From CTSoil-075 sp964292325 (lineage in GTDB: Bacteria; Bacillota; Negativicutes; DSM-13327): a stretch of 43,491 nucleotides of DNA. Every line of letters starts with the position of its first letter. Position 1 is the stretch's first letter. The stretch spans positions 1 through 43,491 of the forward strand of contig CAXYVG010000023.1 of the NCBI GenBank assembly GCA_964292325.1, read 5' to 3'. Both the position numbers and the translations under genes were made by a program. Of the stretch, positions 43,029 to 43,491 are shown piece by piece. A model generated the notes under the pieces. That model ran no database searches. It was not told the DNA's origin and saw nothing but the letters and a program-made list of their open reading frames with translations.

Positions 43029-43491
43029 GGAAGAAATACTAATGTATGGACAGAATGGAAGAATTATGAGTGTGATATCCTTGCTGAGATCACACTAGCA
43101 GAGCGAGAACTTGATCCAACACATTTACAAGATAAATTGTCTCGCCTTGATATCTTGGGTAAAGCCAATGATGGAAGTTTGCTCAACATCGAAGTGCAAG
43201 TTGTTAATGAACGTGACATTGATAAACGGACCTTGTACTACTGGGCTAAACTGTATCAAGGTCAATTACAAAGCGGTCAGACTTATAAGGAACTTTGTCG
43301 TACCGTGACTATCAATGTATTAGCATTTTCATTTTTGCCAGATATTGAAAATCATCATAGTACGTTCGCATTGTATGATATCAAAACAGGTTATCGCTTG
43401 AATCGTGACCTAGAAGTTCATTTTTTAGAATTACCGAAATGGAAATCGCTACATGTCAAACCACAAACACGGTTAGAAAAATGGTTAGCAT
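43029..43491 (+). pseudogene. Rpn/PD-(D/E)XK nuclease-type transposase, 5'-truncated, runs off the window
   Basis: The frame reads ILAEITLAERELDPTHLQ, then DKLSRLDILGKANDG and LLNIEVQ, the PD-(D/E)XK core (D...E-x-Q) of the Rpn recombination-promoting nuclease family. YWAKLYQGQLQSGQ follows. About 50 family N-terminal residues are missing, and a TAA lies in frame just before 43029 with no usable start. The gene continues beyond the window, so its 3' half may be intact. It marks mobile-element debris to the right of att3. Confidence 0.7.

Noticed and set aside
1..43491. CRISPR arrays, rRNA and tRNA genes
   Set aside because: No regularly spaced repeats, no rRNA sequence and no complete tRNA were seen; the only tRNA-like ends are the tmRNA and its att copies.

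Overview
The window looks like chromosome from an anaerobic Firmicute of the Negativicutes type (Pelosinus/Sporomusa-like). This rests on modest GC, strong purine-rich ribosome sites, TTG/GTG starts, the anaerobic GlpABC enzyme, a membrane pyrophosphatase, a CggR-led glycolytic operon and a flagellin-type sequence. The genus is inferred, not proven.

Region 1 (1-6250, minus strand) handles metals. It holds a molybdate/tungstate transporter (modA, modB, a short modC), a one-component regulator joining a helix-turn-helix to a periplasmic-binding-like domain, a Cd/Zn-type P1B ATPase, and its ArsR/SmtB repressor with a perfect operator palindrome. Region 2 (6350-23950, plus strand) encodes a complete route from glycerol to pyruvate. 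MgtC is followed by the antiterminator GlpP, GlpF, GlpK and GlpABC, then pyruvate kinase, then cggR-gapA-pgk-tpiA-gpmI-eno. RNA hairpins before glpF and glpA are the expected GlpP targets. A CggR operator with the exact B. subtilis spacing sits before cggR. Region 3 (24000-31110) is housekeeping: secG, hppA, an esterase, a thioesterase, rnr, smpB and the tmRNA gene ssrA.

Region 4 (31098 to the window end) is accessory DNA at the 3' end of ssrA. The last 13 bases of tmRNA recur at 33593 and 42271, and a 358-bp block (tmRNA end, terminator, most of an HNH gene) is repeated at both ends of an 11.2-kb interval. This looks like tandem attachment sites of stacked islands, with no integrase visible. 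The first segment holds an HNH nuclease, a membrane protein and a toxin-antitoxin pair with a frameshifted toxin. The second holds a seven-gene lasso peptide cluster and a broken flagellin/beta-propeller chimera. After the last att copy come a truncated HNH gene, a small acidic protein and a 5'-truncated Rpn-type nuclease.

The lasso cluster is the most exciting part. A 36-codon precursor (33863-33973) has a leader with W-x-x-P and a Thr at -2, followed by the predicted core GLGGGGSDFGSELS (Gly1-Asp8 ring, C-terminal Ser). Then come the cyclase (C), an HPr-kinase-like enzyme (K), the PqqD-like leader-binding protein (B1), the leader peptidase (B2), a nucleotidyltransferase (N) and an ABC exporter (D). 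The predicted product is a very glycine-rich, phosphorylated and perhaps further decorated lasso peptide.
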